Positions 1-9,976 of a stretch of DNA of 64,000 nt are shown in pieces. The stretch is from Natronorubrum tibetense GA33. Lineage in GTDB: Archaea > Halobacteriota > Halobacteria > Halobacteriales > Natrialbaceae. Each line of letters starts with the position of its first letter. The stretch's first letter is position 1. The translations under genes were made by a program, and so were the position numbers. The notes below the pieces were generated by a model. The model saw only the letters and a list, made by a program, of their open reading frames with translations, was not told the origin of the DNA and ran no database searches. The stretch covers positions 441,133-505,132 of the forward strand of contig NZ_KB913017.1 of NCBI RefSeq assembly GCF_000383975.1. Direction: 5' to 3'.

Positions 1-586
1 GCGAAGCGCCGACCGGGTCGAACTCTGGCTCGATCAGGAGACCATGTTCCCGGTCAAACACGCCATCGCCGGCGACGGGATCGAACTGGAGACGGCCTAT
101 CGATCCCTCTCGCTCGACGAGGCGCTCGAGGAGGGGCTGTTCGACCCGCCCGAGACCGACGACGGAGCCGACTCCGAGGAGTTCGTGCTGCCGACGATTA
201 CTCACCACGAATCCGTCGCCGAGGCCGACGCGGCGGCACCGTTCTCGGTCGCCGAACCCGAGGCCGACGTGCTTTCCGACGGCGTCGAACTCGAGGAGAT
301 CAGTCAGTACGAGTTCCACGACGAGGACCGAACCCAGGTGACGCTGAGTTATCGGAACGGGGACGGCGATTCGATCGCGGTCACCACGAGCGACGGCCAG
401 CGGCAGTTCGCGACCGGGGGCGATCCGGTCGCCGTCGGGAACGCGACGGGAACGATCGCCCACACCGACGAGGGAACCGAACTCCAGTGGTCGTGTGACA
501 ACCTGTACTACTCCGTGTTCGCCGGCGACGGGTACGAAAGCGAGACAGCCATCTCGATCGGAGAGTCAGTCTCGTCTGCGTGTTAA
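1..586 (+). CDS. LolA-like / DUF4367-type lipoprotein, C-terminal part (5' truncated by window edge)
   Basis: The reading frame is open to the left edge, so the start lies outside the window. The visible 194 residues begin inside a LolA-like beta fold (ELWLDQETMFPVKHAI is the typical strand pair in which a treated surface lipoprotein reports on a substrate), followed by an acidic linker and a C-terminal beta-rich domain (about residues 95-194) like DUF4367, ending in a Cys. Haloarchaeal members are usually membrane-anchored lipoproteins that may bind lipids or other lipoproteins; no experimental role is known to me. A second, broken member of the same general family lies at 9977-11131. Confidence 0.7.
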   Translation, partial: RSADRVELWLDQETMFPVKHAIAGDGIELETAYRSLSLDEALEEGLFDPPETDDGADSEEFVLPTITHHESVAEADAAAPFSVAEPEADVLSDGVELEEISQYEFHDEDRTQVTLSYRNGDGDSIAVTTSDGQRQFATGGDPVAVGNATGTIAHTDEGTELQWSCDNLYYSVFAGDGYESETAISIGESVSSAC

Positions 587-770
587 CGACCGGAGCCGAC
601 GCGCGAACTCGTCACGGCCGAGCCGCCGGCCGAAGTCACGGCGACCCTCGAGGTGACGATCAAGCGCGACGGCGAACGGGAGACAATTACCGGACGCGGT
701 AGCTCATCGGGACTATTACGGGTAAAAATCGAATCTCGTCTCGAGCGGCGTCGAAACACTTCCTCGAGGG

Positions 771-1706
771 TTATTTGTGGCGGTCGAGCAGGTCGTAGCT
801 GCGCTCCCACTCACTGTCCTCGTCGAAGTAGCGCTCGGCGAGGGGCTGATCGGGCATCTCGCCGACTGCGGCCTTCTCCTCCTGGTAGGACGGTCGGTCC
901 TCCTCGACGAAGTACCGACCCGTCAGGACGGTCCCCTCGTTGAGGACGTCCTCGGTCTCGCGCATCATCTCGGCGGCCTCCACCCGGTCGTGGACGTCGA
1001 ACTCGTAGTCCTCGGACTCCTGGACGTCGATATAGGGGACGTACTGCCGGGCGTCCTTGTTCCAGGTCGGACACTGCGTCAGGAAGTCGACGTGGGCGAA
1101 GCCGTCGTGTTCGATGGCCTCCGCGATGATCTCCTTGGCCTGGTTCGGGTTGACCGCGGCCGTGCGAGCGACGTAGCTCGCGCCGGCGTTCAGCGACATC
1201 GACAGCGGACGCAGCGGCATCTTCGCGCTGCCCGAGGGCTGAGTCTTGGACTTGTGGCCCTTCGGACTCGTCGGCGAGGTCTGGCCCTTCGTCAGGCCGA
1301 AGATCTCGTTGTTGAAGACGATGTAGGTGATGTCGTGGTTCTCCCGGGCCGTGTGGATCCAGTGGTTGCCGCCGATCCCGTAGCCGTCACCGTCGCCGCC
1401 GGCGGCGATGACCTCGAGTTCGGGGTTGGCGAGCTTTGCAGCCCGAGCGACGGGCAGCGAGCGGCCGTGGATCGTGTGGAACCCGTACGTGTCGAGATAG
1501 CTGTTCAGCTTGCCGGAACAGCCGATTCCGGTGACCGTCAGCACCTCTTCGGGCGTCTTGCCAACTTCCGGTAGGGCCTGCTTGAGCGACTTCAGCACGC
1601 CGAAGTCGCCACAGCCAGGACACCAGGTCGGCTGCGGTTCGACACCGGGCGTGAACTCGTCCCGGTCGATCTCTCGCTCCTCTCCGATGGCGTTGAATGC
1701 ACTCAT
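771..1706 (-). CDS. porB: 2-oxoacid (probably pyruvate):ferredoxin oxidoreductase, TPP-binding beta subunit
   Basis: 311 aa. Beta subunit of the ferredoxin-dependent 2-oxoacid oxidoreductase that replaces pyruvate/2-oxoglutarate dehydrogenase in haloarchaea: 2-oxoacid + CoA + oxidised ferredoxin to acyl-CoA + CO2 + reduced ferredoxin. CPGC at residues 29-32 and the TPP/Mg motif GDGDGYGIGGNHW from residue 104, with NNEIFGLTKGQ following, are diagnostic. It lies 2 bp downstream of the alpha-subunit gene, so the two are co-transcribed and translationally close. Length (311/634 aa for the pair) fits the pyruvate enzyme better than the shorter 2-oxoglutarate pair that I remember from Halobacterium; substrate assignment is therefore an inference. 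Confidence 0.9.
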   Translation of the reverse strand: MSAFNAIGEEREIDRDEFTPGVEPQPTWCPGCGDFGVLKSLKQALPEVGKTPEEVLTVTGIGCSGKLNSYLDTYGFHTIHGRSLPVARAAKLANPELEVIAAGGDGDGYGIGGNHWIHTARENHDITYIVFNNEIFGLTKGQTSPTSPKGHKSKTQPSGSAKMPLRPLSMSLNAGASYVARTAAVNPNQAKEIIAEAIEHDGFAHVDFLTQCPTWNKDARQYVPYIDVQESEDYEFDVHDRVEAAEMMRETEDVLNEGTVLTGRYFVEEDRPSYQEEKAAVGEMPDQPLAERYFDEDSEWERSYDLLDRHK

Positions 1707-1708
1707 GA

Positions 1709-3613
1709 TTAGTCACCTGCAGCGGGTTCGATTCGTACCTGTGCGGTCGGCTCGCGGTCCTCCTCGGCGAGGTTGACCTCGTAGCCTTCGACGACTTCCG
1801 CCGGTTCGAACGGGTTCCCGTTGTACTTGAGGAGACTGGTCATCTTCTCGCCGAAGAGACCCAGTTCCTTCTGGATGAGACCGCGGAACTGTGCGGTGGC
1901 GTTCATCTCGACGACCATCGCCTCGTCGACGCTCTCTAAGAACTCGGTCATCTCTGCCTCGGGGAACGGCATCATATCCGAGACGGTAACTCCCTTGACG
2001 GAGTGGCCGTCCTCGTTGAGGCGTTCGACGGCTTCGGCGACTGCGCCGTGACTCGAGCCCCACGTGATGATGCCGTACTCGGCGTCGTCGTCGCCGTAGT
2101 AGGTCTGGTTCGAGGGGTGTTCCTCGTCGAGTTCGTCGCGAATGGTGTCGAGTTTCTCGATCCGGCGAGTCATCTGCGCGACTCGGTTGTCCGGGTCTTC
2201 CTCGATGTGTCCGACGGGACTGTGTTCGTTCCCGGTCGCGAGGTAGCGGCCGCCCTTCTGGCCGGGCAGCGACCGCGGGGCGACGTTGTTTTCGGCGTCC
2301 TCGTGGTTGAAGCGCTTGAACTTGCCGCTCGCGTCGTGAGCGGCATCTTTGAGCTCCTCCTCGGTGAGCGTCGATCCCAGATCTGGCGCGGGCTCTCGGT
2401 CGAAGAACTCGACGTCGACGTTCTTGTTCTCGCCGGAGAGCTTCTGATCGTAGATGACGATCACCGGAAGCTGGTAGTCCCAGGCGATCTCGAAGGCGAG
2501 TCTGGTCTGTTCGTAGGCTTCCTCGATGGTCCCCGGCGCGAAGACGACCCGCGAGGAGTCGCCCTGGCTCGTATAGAGGACGAACTCGAGGTCACCCTGC
2601 TCGGGCTTCGTCGGCAGGCCGGTCGACGGACCGGCGCGCATCGATTCGACGAGGACGAGCGGCGTTTCGGTCATCTCGGCGAGTCCGAGCGGTTCGCTCA
2701 TCAACGCGAAGCCACCGCCGGAGGAACCGGACATGGCCTTCGCGCCGGCGTGGCTCGCACCGAGGGCGAGCGCCGCGGCGGCGATCTCGTCTTCGACTTG
2801 CTCGGAGATCCCGCCCATGTCGGGGAAGTTCTGGCTGAGGATGGTGAACACGTCCGTCCACGGCGTCATCGGGTAGCCGGCGATGAACCGACAGCCGGCG
2901 TCGATCGCGCCGTAGGCGATCGCGTTCGATCCCGACAGCAGCGCCTGCTCGGTGTCGTGTGAGCCCGTCGGCGCTCGAAGGTCGTGTTCGAACTCGTACT
3001 CCTCGTTGGTCATCTCGTAAGCCTCGTGGAGAATCTCGAGGTTCGCCTCGAGGATGTCCCCGCCCATGGCGTCGGACATCAGATTCTCGATGTGCTCGAG
3101 ATCCATGTCGAGCAGGGCCGCGGTGACACCGACACCGGCGGTGTTGCGCATGACTTCGCGCCCGTGCTCTTTGGCGAGGCCGCGGAGATCCATCGGGAAG
3201 ACGTGCCAGTTGTTCTCTTCGGCACGCTCCTCGAGGTTGATCTCCTCGACGTCCTCTTCGTTGACCAGCCCCTCGTCGTAGACGATGATGCCGCCATCCC
3301 GTAGCTCGTCTAAGTTCTCGGAGAGGGGTTTGATCTCCTCGTTGCCGTAGTAGGCCTCTTCCTGTGGGTTGCGAGCGAAGGAGTCGCCCAGCGAGAGCAG
3401 GAAGTTGTAGCCGTCCCCTCGTGACTGTACCTCGTGGGCTGCGGCTCGAATCTCGACGTAGGTGTGGCCGCCGCGAATACGCGACGGATAGTGCCGATGG
3501 GTGAATACGTCGAGCCCCGAGCGCATCAGCGCTTTCGCGAAGTTCTGACTCGTCGAGTCGATCCCGTCTCCGGAACCGCCTGCAACTCGCCAGATAAGTT
3601 CGTCGTCGCTCAT
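1709..3613 (-). CDS. porA: 2-oxoacid (probably pyruvate):ferredoxin oxidoreductase, fused gamma-alpha subunit
   Basis: 634 aa. The N-terminal third (from WRVAGGSGDGIDSTSQNFAK, about residues 8-27) is the gamma domain that carries the CoA-side reaction; the rest (from about residue 215) is the pyrimidine-binding alpha domain with GYPMTPWTD and the SGSSGGGFALMSE loop near residues 295-310. This gamma-alpha fusion with a separate short beta subunit is the halobacterial arrangement. Start ATG at 3613 is supported by the family N-terminus. A TATA-like CTTTAGG lies about 55 bp upstream on the minus strand. No ferredoxin domain is fused; electrons probably go to a separate [2Fe-2S] ferredoxin such as the one at 47958. 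Confidence 0.9.
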   Translation of the reverse strand: MSDDELIWRVAGGSGDGIDSTSQNFAKALMRSGLDVFTHRHYPSRIRGGHTYVEIRAAAHEVQSRGDGYNFLLSLGDSFARNPQEEAYYGNEEIKPLSENLDELRDGGIIVYDEGLVNEEDVEEINLEERAEENNWHVFPMDLRGLAKEHGREVMRNTAGVGVTAALLDMDLEHIENLMSDAMGGDILEANLEILHEAYEMTNEEYEFEHDLRAPTGSHDTEQALLSGSNAIAYGAIDAGCRFIAGYPMTPWTDVFTILSQNFPDMGGISEQVEDEIAAAALALGASHAGAKAMSGSSGGGFALMSEPLGLAEMTETPLVLVESMRAGPSTGLPTKPEQGDLEFVLYTSQGDSSRVVFAPGTIEEAYEQTRLAFEIAWDYQLPVIVIYDQKLSGENKNVDVEFFDREPAPDLGSTLTEEELKDAAHDASGKFKRFNHEDAENNVAPRSLPGQKGGRYLATGNEHSPVGHIEEDPDNRVAQMTRRIEKLDTIRDELDEEHPSNQTYYGDDDAEYGIITWGSSHGAVAEAVERLNEDGHSVKGVTVSDMMPFPEAEMTEFLESVDEAMVVEMNATAQFRGLIQKELGLFGEKMTSLLKYNGNPFEPAEVVEGYEVNLAEEDREPTAQVRIEPAAGD

Positions 3614-4043
3614 AGTAGATCAGTGGCCGATATGGCCAACCGTGCCCTGATTTTGATCTACGTGACCTAAAGCCTTTGCTATAGATTATCATGCATCTAT
3701 CGTGAAGAATGAACAACCACACAATATACGCAATTATTGACCGTGAACGTTCGGTGTACTAGTGGTTTTATCTATTGTTTGTGAACGATCGAACGACCGA
3801 TAGCAGCGTCCGTGGCGCCATACTTGCGCGAGCAGAAATAATTATATACGATCTCATGACGGCGCTCTCGAGTACTCTCAGTGGTGTCTCCGATGTTGAA
3901 CGACCTGACACCGTCCGAAACGTCGGTGCGCGATTCGTGACTCACTCGAGCGAAGAATGGGGCGATTGTCGGCTCGAGGGCGACACTCGAGCCCATCGAG
4001 TGTCGAGTACGGCAACGAAAACCCGGAATCGCGAAAACGGTCG
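3614..4043. other. intergenic region, no gene seen (430 bp)
   Basis: Separates porA (reading left) from the 3' end of aroC. AT-rich around 3660-3850, with TATA-like tracts that can serve porA. The short open frames across it have no start context, no acidic bias and no recognisable family, so I call no gene here. Confidence 0.6.
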
Positions 4044-5195
4044 TTACTGGTTGTTCGGATTACTCGGGTGATACTCCGTGTCGTACTCGCCGGGCTGGCC
4101 GTCGACGCGGTCGGGGTTGAGTCGACCGGACAGCAGCATGAAGTCGACGAGCGTCAGGGCGAGCATCGCTTCGACGACGGGAACGCCACGCGGCGGGAGA
4201 ACAGGATCGTGGCGGCCGATGACCTGCTCCTCCGTGAGTTCGCCCGTCTCCCAGTCGGCCGTCTGTTGGGTTTTCGGGATCGATGTCGGCGCGTGGAGGG
4301 TGACCTCACCGTAGATCGGCTCGCCGCTCGAGATGCCGCCCTGAATGCCACCGTGGTCGTTCTCGACGGGCACAGGGTCGCCCTCCTCGTCGAACTCCCA
4401 GTCGTCGTTTCGATCCTTCCCGGTCCACTCTGCGGCCTCGGTCCCGAGCCCGAACTCGAAGGCCGTCGTCGCCGGGACCGCCATCATCGCCTGCCCAAGA
4501 CGCGCGGAGAGCGAGTCGAACCGCGGCGCCCCGAGGCCGACGGGAACGCCCTGTGCCTCAAAGTAGATGCTCCCACCGATGGAGTCGCCTTCCTCCTGGT
4601 ACTCGGCGATTCTGTCTTGCATTTCCTCCGCGGTTTCGGGGTGGGCACAGCGAACGTCGTTTTCCTCGCTGTGCTCGAGCATCTCCTCGAAACTGACCGC
4701 CGGCGCTTCGACGTCGCCGATCTGGTTTACGTGGGCCTTGAGTTCGATGCCCTCTCGTGCGAGCAGCTTCTTCGCGATGGCGCCGGCGGCGACCCAGTTG
4801 ACCGTCTCTCGCGCGGACGAGCGGCCGCCGCCGCCCCAGTTTCGCGTGCCGAACTTCGCCGAGTAGGTAAAGTCGCCGTGGCTGGGTCGCGGCGCGGTGA
4901 TGAAAGGTTCGTACTTGCCCGAGCGGGCGTCTTTGTTCTGGATGACCATCCCGATCGGCGTTCCGGTGGTGTAGCCGTCCTGAATCCCCGACTTGATCGA
5001 GACCGCGTCGGGTTCGCCGCGACTGGTCGTGATCATCGACTGGCCGGGTTTGCGTCGGTCGAGGTCGCCCTGGATGTCGTCTTCGGAAAGCTCGAGCCCC
5101 GCGGGACAGCCGGAGACGGTACAGCCCATGGCCTCCCCGTGGCTCTCGCCGAACGTGGTCACCTGAAAGAGGCGACCGAAGCGGTTGCCGTTCAT
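4044..5195 (-). CDS. aroC: chorismate synthase
   Basis: 383 aa. Converts 5-enolpyruvylshikimate-3-phosphate to chorismate, the last step of the common aromatic pathway, using reduced FMN. N-terminal MNGNRFGRLFQVTTFGESHG is the family signature (GESHG near residue 17-21); RGGRSSARET and DPVLPPRGVPVVEAML follow further on. An in-frame upstream ATG at 5300 would add 35 residues unlike any chorismate synthase, so I start at 5195. The previous pathway enzyme, aroA, is 2.8 kb away on the same strand but is not in one operon with it. Confidence 0.96.
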   Translation of the reverse strand: MNGNRFGRLFQVTTFGESHGEAMGCTVSGCPAGLELSEDDIQGDLDRRKPGQSMITTSRGEPDAVSIKSGIQDGYTTGTPIGMVIQNKDARSGKYEPFITAPRPSHGDFTYSAKFGTRNWGGGGRSSARETVNWVAAGAIAKKLLAREGIELKAHVNQIGDVEAPAVSFEEMLEHSEENDVRCAHPETAEEMQDRIAEYQEEGDSIGGSIYFEAQGVPVGLGAPRFDSLSARLGQAMMAVPATTAFEFGLGTEAAEWTGKDRNDDWEFDEEGDPVPVENDHGGIQGGISSGEPIYGEVTLHAPTSIPKTQQTADWETGELTEEQVIGRHDPVLPPRGVPVVEAMLALTLVDFMLLSGRLNPDRVDGQPGEYDTEYHPSNPNNQ

Positions 5196-5345
5196 TACGC
5201 CCCTCTCGGGGACGGGGACACTTAGCGGTACGTGATTCCGCAACGGTCCGAAATCGGGAAGAGGCCTCGGACGCTCCGATCGGAAATCCACGCTGCACAT
5301 CCATCCCCAACGCTCTTTATTTGGAACGATGTGTCATGTCATAAC

Positions 5346-5822
5346 ATGAATCGCCGCTCGTTGCTCGCCGGCGTCGCCGCCTCGAGTGCCGCCCTCGCGG
5401 GTTGTCTCTCGCTCGCCGATCCGGCAGCCACCCAGGACGAAACGGATCCCGAACCACCCGCGGATCCGGACGATCCGATCGCCCGAGCGACGATCGGCTC
5501 CCAGAGCGAGGACGAGCCGCCCCATCGAGTCCGCCTCTGGAACCTCGACGACGATCGGCGCGCCGTCGCCCTCGAGATTGAGTCGGCCGACGGAACCACG
5601 TCGTTCGACGGGAGCTACGATCTCGACCCCGAGGCGCACGTCGCCGTTTTCCTCCACGAGCGGGACGAGTACGAGATCACCGTCGATGTAAACGGCGAGG
5701 AACAGAGCACGACCGATCTCGAGGAATCGTCGTTTGACGATCCCTGCCCCGGAACTGACCTGTTCGTCAGTGTCGGCGGGGGACTCGAGGTAACGAACGA
5801 GTCCGACGGCGACCACTGTTGA
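5346..5822 (+). CDS. haloarchaeal lipoprotein, unknown function
   Basis: 158 aa. Starts MNRRSLLAGVAASSAALAGC: twin-arginine and a lipobox (LAGC, Cys20), so a Tat-exported, lipid-anchored surface protein. After an acidic linker (TQDETDPEPP) there is one small beta domain of about 110 residues that ends with CPGTDLFVSV and a C-terminal Cys; two Cys in this domain could pair. It may be an Ig-like fold, but I recognise no family. ATG at 5346 is chosen because it opens the signal peptide; the open frame extends 38 codons further upstream without meaning. Divergent from aroC. Confidence 0.75.
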   Translation: MNRRSLLAGVAASSAALAGCLSLADPAATQDETDPEPPADPDDPIARATIGSQSEDEPPHRVRLWNLDDDRRAVALEIESADGTTSFDGSYDLDPEAHVAVFLHERDEYEITVDVNGEEQSTTDLEESSFDDPCPGTDLFVSVGGGLEVTNESDGDHC

Positions 5823-5959
5823 TTCACCCGGCCATATAGACATCTCCGAACCGAGAATCTACGTTTTCATCCCACAGCGGCGACTACTGCCAGAGATAGA
5901 ACGGATACCGTACGTTCTGGCAAACGCTTTTGTAATACTGAAGCGTAATACTACTCCGT

Positions 5960-6187
5960 ATGACTGAGACAGTCTCCGCGAAGATTCCGGACGAGCTGAA
6001 ACGGGATATCGATGACGCAGATATCAACGTGAGTGAAGTCATCCGAGACGCACTCGAGAACGAGGTAACGGAGCGTCGACGGGAAAAGCTTCGAAACGAC
6101 GCCGCTTCCCTTCGGAATGACGTCGGTGACGGTGTGGAGACGGACGAGATCGTCTCTGCTATCCGAGAGACGCGCGAGGAGCGATAA
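5960..6187 (+). CDS. vapB: VapB-type ribbon-helix-helix antitoxin
   Basis: 75 aa. TETVSAKIPDELKRDIDD is the beta strand plus first helix of a ribbon-helix-helix DNA-binding domain, followed by NVSEVIRDALENEV (second helix) and a charged helical tail that would wrap the toxin. It ends 3 bp before the PIN-domain toxin gene, the standard antitoxin-first order. Such antitoxins neutralise the toxin and repress their own operon; an AT-rich promoter (ttttgtaatactgaag... ) lies just upstream at about 5930-5955. Family assignment is firm; target promoter and cognate specificity are inferred. Confidence 0.85.
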   Translation: MTETVSAKIPDELKRDIDDADINVSEVIRDALENEVTERRREKLRNDAASLRNDVGDGVETDEIVSAIRETREER

Positions 6188-6190
6188 CGG

Positions 6191-6604
6191 ATGTCTGCTT
6201 CGTATGTGTTCGATGCGAGCTCAGTAGTCGATGTGGTTCTCGGACGAGGCGGAGCAAGCGTCGGGATCGACCTCCTGTTCGACGAATACTGGCTCGATTT
6301 GACGCGATACGAGGCGGCGAACGCGGTCTGGAAAATCGGCGTCGCTCGAGACGAACTACGCGATTCAGAGATCGAGGAGGCGATCGACATCCTCGATCGG
6401 CTCGAGCGCGAGATGGGGTTCGCAGTAGCGACGGGGTCGGAGACGATTGATGTGGCTCAGGAGACCGGCCTGACATTTTATGATGCATCGTATCTCGCTG
6501 TCGCCCAGCGAGAAGAACTCACACTGGTTACCGAGGACGGTCCCCTCAGAGACGCAGCTGACGGTCAGGGTGTATCGACCGCCCAGGTCCGGACGCTCGA
6601 GTAG
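6191..6604 (+). CDS. vapC: VapC-type PIN-domain ribonuclease toxin
   Basis: 137 aa. The PIN acidic residues are visible in order: Asp8 (YVFDASS), Glu41 (RYEAANAV), Asp98 (FYDASYLA) and Asp116 (TEDGPL), the four-carboxylate Mg site of VapC RNases. Other VapCs cut tRNA or rRNA; the target here is unknown. All catalytic residues are present, so the toxin looks intact. Two genes of the module are separated by 3 bp and surrounded by core metabolic genes rather than by a mobile element. Confidence 0.88.
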   Translation: MSASYVFDASSVVDVVLGRGGASVGIDLLFDEYWLDLTRYEAANAVWKIGVARDELRDSEIEEAIDILDRLEREMGFAVATGSETIDVAQETGLTFYDASYLAVAQREELTLVTEDGPLRDAADGQGVSTAQVRTLE

Positions 6605-6781
6605 ACTCGAATTCAGTGTCCCGTCGGTCCAGTCACCGATCGACGACCGCCATGGCGTGCTGGGAATCGGAGGAACGAGCTACCATGCGGCCACCAACTC
6701 GTCGAACTCGCAGCTGCCAGCGGCACCAGCATCTGGTCGTCGGGACGATTCGATCGGCGTCAGAGCGGTGTTCGGATCGTC

Positions 6782-7924
6782 TCAGGGCAGTTCGAACTCG
6801 ATCGCCGCCCCCTGTCCAAAGCCGACGCACTCGGTCGCGATGCCGCGCTCGACGCCCTCGCGGTTCATCTCGTGGACGAGCGTGACCGGCAGGCGCGCGC
6901 CGGAGGCACCCAGCGGGTGGCCGATGGCGATGGCACCGCCGTTGACGTTCAGCTGGTCGTCCGGAATCCCCAGTTCCCGCTGGGAGTAGATCGTCTGGCT
7001 CGCGAAAGCCTCGTTGATCTCGACGAGCCCGTAGTCGTCGATCTCCCGGCCGGCGCGCTCGAGCAGCCCCTCGGTGGCCGGAACGGGTCCAACGCCCATC
7101 TCGGTCGGGTCGACGCCGGCGACGTAGCTGGTGCCGACTTCGGCGAGAACTTCGAGGTCGTTCTCGTCGGCAAACTCGCGGCTGGTGAGCAGGAGACCCG
7201 CTGCACCGTCGGCGATCTGGGAGGCGTTACCTGGTGTGACGGTGCCGTCCTCTTTGAAGACGGCCGGCAACTCGGCGAGTTTCTCGGGAGTTGTTCCGGG
7301 ACGCAGGCCCTCGTCCTCGTCGTGGATTCCGTCCGCCGTCTCGAGGGGGACGATCTCGTCGTCGAACGTTCCTTCCTCGGTGGCTTCGACGGCGCGCTGC
7401 TGGCTGCGCGCGCCGTACTCGTCCTGTTCCTCACGGGAGACGCCGTACTTCTCGGCGACCTTTTCCGCGGTCATCCCCATCTGGAGGTTGCGCATGCCGT
7501 ACTCCTCGTCGAGTTTCGGGTGCATGCTCCCGCTCTCGGCCGAGCCCATCTTCACGCGGCTCATGCTCTCGACGCCGCCCGCGAACACCGCCTGCTGTCG
7601 GCCCGCGGCGATCGAGTCCGCAGCGCTGATGATCGCCTGTGCTGAGGATGCACACTGTCGATCGATGGTGGTCGCGGGAACCCCCTCGCCGAGGTCGGAG
7701 AAGAGGGCGATCTGCCGGGCGATGTTCGCTCGCTGTTCGTCGCGCTGCTGGGCACAGCCCCACATCAGGTCGTCGATATCGTCCCCGGAGAGGCCGGTCT
7801 CCGCGAGCATCTCGTTGACCAGCGGGATGGACATGTCCTCGCTCCGGAATTCGGACAACGCGCCGTCTTCTCTTCCCTGTGCCGTTCGGACCGCACTAAC
7901 GATTACCGGTGTGGTGTCTGCCAT
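6782..7924 (-). CDS. acetyl-CoA C-acyltransferase (thiolase)
   Basis: 380 aa. Full-length thiolase II fold: nucleophilic Cys in QCASSAQAI (about residue 86), His in AIGHPLGASGARL (about residue 337) and the second Cys in ECVGFGQG (about residue 367). It condenses or cleaves acetyl-CoA and acyl-CoA; in haloarchaea this could be beta-oxidation or the acetoacetyl-CoA step that feeds mevalonate or polyhydroxyalkanoate. No partner gene is adjacent, so the direction is open. Start ATG at 7924 gives the canonical N-terminus (VIVSAVRTAQGRE). Confidence 0.92.
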   Translation of the reverse strand: MADTTPVIVSAVRTAQGREDGALSEFRSEDMSIPLVNEMLAETGLSGDDIDDLMWGCAQQRDEQRANIARQIALFSDLGEGVPATTIDRQCASSAQAIISAADSIAAGRQQAVFAGGVESMSRVKMGSAESGSMHPKLDEEYGMRNLQMGMTAEKVAEKYGVSREEQDEYGARSQQRAVEATEEGTFDDEIVPLETADGIHDEDEGLRPGTTPEKLAELPAVFKEDGTVTPGNASQIADGAAGLLLTSREFADENDLEVLAEVGTSYVAGVDPTEMGVGPVPATEGLLERAGREIDDYGLVEINEAFASQTIYSQRELGIPDDQLNVNGGAIAIGHPLGASGARLPVTLVHEMNREGVERGIATECVGFGQGAAIEFELP

Positions 7925-8028
7925 GGTTTATCACCATCTTTGTATGCACATATAGCTAGGTACATCGGTAACATCTCCGACTATATGCTATCCACCGTAA
8001 ACGTCACGCGGTGGTTTGCTTAGCTTCG

Positions 8029-9327
8029 TTACTCGAGTTGCTCGAGCGCGACGCCGAGATCCTCGAGCAGTCCGAAGAAGCCGGGAAACGAGACGTCGAC
8101 GTGGTCGGCCCCCTCGACGGTCGTCTCGCCGTCGGCGACCAGTCCGGCGAGCGCGAGCGACATGATGATCCGGTGGTCGCGACGGCCGGAGACCGTCGCC
8201 CCCACGAGATCGGAGTCGTCGCCGTGAATCGTCAGGGAGTCGCGCTCTTCGGTCGTCTCGACGCCCATCTTGCCCAACTCCTCGGCCATCGCGCTGACGC
8301 GGTCAGTCTCCTTGAATCGGACGTGCTCGGCGTTCGTAATGTGGGTGTCGCCGTCGGCGACGGCCCCGAGTGTGGCGATGGTCGGCAGCAGGTCGGGCGT
8401 GTCCTCGACGTCCACCTCGATACCCGAGAGCGGGGCGCTCGAGACGTCGATCGTTCCCGCCTCGCGGTCCCACTCGACGTCGGCTCCCATTCGGTCGACG
8501 ATATCGACGATGGCCGTGTCGCCTTGCGCACTCGGGTTCGCGCCCTCGATTCGCACGCTTCCGCCGTCCGCGCCGGCGATAGCACCCGCCGCGAGCGGGT
8601 ACGAGATCGACGAGAAATCGCCCGGAACGGCGTACTCGCCGCCGACCGGCTCGTAGGACTGCCCGCCGTCGACCGCAAAGCCGTCCTCGGTCTGGCGCGC
8701 GTCGACGCCGAAGTCGGCGAGCACCTCGAGCGTGATGTCGACGTACGGTGCGGACTTGAGGTCGGTCTCGAGGTCGATCTCGATCCCCTCGTCGGTGACC
8801 GCACCGGCCATCAGGAGCGCGGTGATGTACTGCGAGGAGACGTCGCCCGGAATGGAGACCGTACTGCCCGACAGCGGGCCGGTGACGACCAGCGGTGCCT
8901 GCCCGTTGCCCCGAGTGCTGAACGCCTCAGCGCCGAGGTCCGCAATCGCCTCGAGCAGCGGTCCCTGCGGGCGCGTGCGCAGCGATTCGTCTCCGGTGAG
9001 TACCGAGGAGCCGTCCGCGAGCGCTGCCGCGGCGGTCACGAGACGCATCGTCGTTCCGCTGTTGTCGCAGTCGATGACGTCCGCGGGCACGTCGGGCCGG
9101 CCGTCGAAGCCGTCGATCTCGAGGGTCCCGTCCTCGCGTCGCTGCACGTCGCCGCCGAACAGGTCGACGGCGCGAGCGGTCGCCTGCGTGTCCGCGCTCC
9201 AGAGGCCGTCTCGAACGGTCGCTTGCTCCGCGTAGCCCGCGGCGAGGATCGCCCGGTGCGTGTAGCTCTTCGACGGCGGTGCCCGCGCGACTCCCTCGAC
9301 GCTCGAGGGCGTGATACTGACGTTCAT
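8029..9327 (-). CDS. aroA: 3-phosphoshikimate 1-carboxyvinyltransferase (EPSP synthase)
   Basis: 432 aa. Transfers enolpyruvyl from PEP to shikimate-3-phosphate. [19 protein letters not shown] near residues 17-36 carries the conserved Lys; [17 protein letters not shown] corresponds to the N-G/S-G-T PEP loop; [13 protein letters not shown] is the RxKE(T/S)DR substrate motif, and [12 protein letters not shown] the C-terminal one. The open frame runs 92 codons upstream in an arginine-rich, non-acidic stretch, so the ATG at 9327 is the start. Supplies the substrate for AroC encoded at 4044-5195. Confidence 0.95.
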   Translation of the reverse strand: MNVSITPSSVEGVARAPPSKSYTHRAILAAGYAEQATVRDGLWSADTQATARAVDLFGGDVQRREDGTLEIDGFDGRPDVPADVIDCDNSGTTMRLVTAAAALADGSSVLTGDESLRTRPQGPLLEAIADLGAEAFSTRGNGQAPLVVTGPLSGSTVSIPGDVSSQYITALLMAGAVTDEGIEIDLETDLKSAPYVDITLEVLADFGVDARQTEDGFAVDGGQSYEPVGGEYAVPGDFSSISYPLAAGAIAGADGGSVRIEGANPSAQGDTAIVDIVDRMGADVEWDREAGTIDVSSAPLSGIEVDVEDTPDLLPTIATLGAVADGDTHITNAEHVRFKETDRVSAMAEELGKMGVETTEERDSLTIHGDDSDLVGATVSGRRDHRIIMSLALAGLVADGETTVEGADHVDVSFPGFFGLLEDLGVALEQLE

Positions 9328-9443
9328 GCTCGGTCTGTGGGGTGGCCTCCCTATACCGATACCGATCCCAGAAGTCGAGCATCGGGTTTCGCGCGTCGAA
9401 CTCCGGCCCCGACCGCGAACGCAACAGGAGAGCAACGGGAGTG

Positions 9444-9845
9444 TTAGTCTCCGGACTGGAGCTCGCGTTCCCGCTTGAGTCGTTGACAGCCGAAGACTAG
9501 CGAATCGGGAATGTCGGTCGCCTCCGCTTGTAAGACGTCGAAAACGACGGCGACCTCGTCGAATCGGGGGCCGCGGGAGGCGACGAACGGCTCGGAGTGC
9601 CACTCGACGAACTCCATGTCCGCCAACAGCGGGAGATGGCAGTGGAACAGTTCCCGTCGAAGGTCGTCCGGATCAGGGGGTACGTTTGGGTTCACCGCGC
9701 TCTCCGGCAGCGGAACGGATTCGTCGGCTGGACTGTCGAGCAAGGAGACGACGAGTTGCCGACGTGGCTCGGCAGAGAGGGCCTTGAAAACGGCGTTCCA
9801 GCCGCGAATGACCCGCTTTCCGTTCTCGAAACGTACTCCGGTCAT
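9444..9845 (-). CDS. ArsR-like winged-helix regulator, haloarchaeal
   Basis: 133 aa. [20 protein letters not shown] (about residues 19-38) is the opening helix of the winged-helix domain common in haloarchaeal small regulators; [23 protein letters not shown] is the recognition part followed by a beta wing. The C-terminal 50 residues are less typical. Monocistronic; divergent or convergent neighbours give no target. Could equally be listed as a DUF protein; DNA binding is inferred from the fold. Confidence 0.65.
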   Translation of the reverse strand: MTGVRFENGKRVIRGWNAVFKALSAEPRRQLVVSLLDSPADESVPLPESAVNPNVPPDPDDLRRELFHCHLPLLADMEFVEWHSEPFVASRGPRFDEVAVVFDVLQAEATDIPDSLVFGCQRLKRERELQSGD

Positions 9846-9976
9846 ACTCGCTCATTCGTGCGGTAGAACATAAATAATTGTGATGGTTAGCGAGCGGTTA
9901 CGCTTTGACTCTCGAGCCCTGCCCAGCCAATCCGGAAACCGGGTACCGGCAACGCGTCCTGAAGGTGGAACACGCA

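Noticed and set aside
3434-4043. Short frames in the porA-aroC spacer
   Set aside because: Products lack acidic composition and any start context; likely chance.
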